Positions 5,910 through 6,759 of a stretch of 6,759 bases of DNA are shown in pieces. The DNA lies in assembly GCA_902783815.1 (NCBI GenBank), contig CACZSM010000199.1, forward strand, positions 1 to 6,759. Reading direction: 5' to 3'. Source of the DNA: an uncultured Ruminococcus sp. GTDB lineage: Bacteria > Bacillota > Clostridia > Oscillospirales > Acutalibacteraceae. The notes below the pieces were generated by a model. It saw only the letters and a list, made by a program, of their open reading frames with translations. It did no database searches and had not been told where the DNA came from. Each line of letters begins with the position of its first letter. Position 1 is the stretch's first letter. The translations under genes and the position numbers were made by a program.

Positions 5910-6759
5910 TCAGGAGTTGTTTTTCCTTTTGAAAAAGGACTTTGCGATCTCCAGCAGATATTCAAATGAATCCAGCTTAAACAGCTTTGAGAGCAGTACA
6001 TATATACCAACACCTGTAACGACCTGTACAGCCAATTTTACGATATCCGGCATAGGTATAAAGTTAATGGAATATACAACTGCAAGCATAATAGAGGAAA
6101 CAAGCAGTGTTCCTTTTACATCGTTAAAAAGATCTTTAAGGGAATAGTGTATGTGTTTATTCACATAAAAAGAAACGATCCAGAAAGCGATATTAGTTGC
6201 CAGTATATTTCCGAGCATAATAGCGTAAATGCCGAATGGGATACATACTGCTATCATAATTACAGTTATTACCTTGCCGATGATATTAAGTTTAAGTGTG
6301 ATATCGCTTCTGCCGATAGCGTTCAGAGAATGTGTACGGGCGCTCAGCGGCCAGAAAAGGCATATAACGCATTGAAGCTGCATGAATGGTACGCATGGCA
6401 GCCATTTTTCCGTAAGCAGGACTTTTATGAGAGGTTCGGCAGCTGCTATTATACCAAAAAGCGCAGGAGTAACGATATAAAGACTTGTTTTCATTGATCT
6501 GCTAAGGGCGCTTTTGAGTTTTTTCATATCGTCCTGAACAGCTGATAGAGTAGGGTAAAGCACTTCATTGAAGCTGCCGTCAATAGCAGTCATAAAAGCC
6601 TGCGGCATCTGCTGACCGCGCTGATAAAATCCGAGTTCAGCAGGAGTAAAGAATTTTCCGATAACGAGAGAATGTATATTATTGAAGATCGTATCAAGCA
6701 GATTCGTCACAAGCATTTTAGAACTGAAGCTGAACAGCTTTTTTACCTTTTCAATTGAG
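5910..6759 (-). CDS. Polysaccharide flippase (Wzx-like), C-terminal part; start outside window
   Basis: The frame stays open to the right edge (upstream residues SIEKVKKLFSFSSK precede the ATG at 6716), so the gene begins beyond the window; 282 residues are visible of a protein usually near 480. The ATG at 6716 is internal: LLDTIFNNIHSLVIGKFF, GKFFTPAELGFYQRGQQMP (visible residues 34-52) and EVLYPTLSAVQDD form a conserved middle region of the MOP-superfamily polysaccharide exporters (PST/TuaB/Wzx group). Later hydrophobic spans lie near visible residues 93-115, 122-140, 158-178, 180-200, 217-235 and 242-260, and the tail is basic (FFKRKNNS). Such proteins flip undecaprenyl-pyrophosphate-linked oligosaccharides to the outer face of the membrane. 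The stop is 67 bases from the aminotransferase start, a looser gap than between the other genes but on the same strand, consistent with one long cluster. The exact substrate is unknown; it would be the repeat unit containing the sugar made by this locus. Confidence 0.9.
   Translation of the reverse strand, partial: SIEKVKKLFSFSSKMLVTNLLDTIFNNIHSLVIGKFFTPAELGFYQRGQQMPQAFMTAIDGSFNEVLYPTLSAVQDDMKKLKSALSRSMKTSLYIVTPALFGIIAAAEPLIKVLLTEKWLPCVPFMQLQCVICLFWPLSARTHSLNAIGRSDITLKLNIIGKVITVIMIAVCIPFGIYAIMLGNILATNIAFWIVSFYVNKHIHYSLKDLFNDVKGTLLVSSIMLAVVYSINFIPMPDIVKLAVQVVTGVGIYVLLSKLFKLDSFEYLLEIAKSFFKRKNNS

Noticed and set aside
5910..6716. A complete short flippase starting at ATG 6716.
   Set aside because: The frame continues to the right edge, and flippases of this family are about 480 residues long with the N-terminal half missing here.

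Overview
The window looks like chromosomal DNA from an anaerobic low-GC Gram-positive bacterium, probably a Clostridia/Ruminococcus-type gut or rumen organism. This rests on moderate A+T richness, AGG-type Shine-Dalgarno sites before the genes, a GGGtGRT-family gene (common in Clostridia), and a remnant resembling BspA-type leucine-rich repeats. The genus is an inference from the sequence alone.

Layout. Bases 1-784 (+ strand) hold the 3' part of a GGGtGRT-family gene whose start lies left of the window. It is followed by a strong intrinsic terminator at 813-854. Everything from 866 to the right edge is coded on the minus strand and reads right to left: the C-terminal part of a polysaccharide flippase (5910 to the edge), a DegT-family sugar aminotransferase resembling VioA (4742-5842), a membrane acyltransferase of family 3 (3647-4732), a 144-bp inverted-repeat element (3518-3661), rfbA/rmlA (2610-3494), rfbB/rmlB (1589-2599) and an unrecognised 233-residue protein (866-1567). 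The two transcription units converge at the terminator.

How the genes fit together. RfbA and RfbB convert glucose-1-phosphate to dTDP-4-keto-6-deoxyglucose. The aminotransferase is a good candidate to turn this into a dTDP-4-amino-4,6-dideoxy sugar (viosamine/Qui4N type). The acyltransferase probably decorates a glycan, and the flippase would carry the lipid-linked repeat unit across the membrane. This is the downstream end of a capsule or cell-wall polysaccharide cluster. No glycosyltransferase, polymerase, rmlC or rmlD is present in the window.

Most unusual points. The compact inverted-repeat element supplies the last codons and stop of the acyltransferase gene and forms the leader just upstream of rfbA. 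The unknown protein at the operon end carries what looks like a single degenerate BspA-type repeat and cap. The acyltransferase gene is clearly more A+T-rich than its neighbours. I see no phage, CRISPR, RNA gene or clearly new defence system here; most of the window is an ordinary surface-polysaccharide locus.
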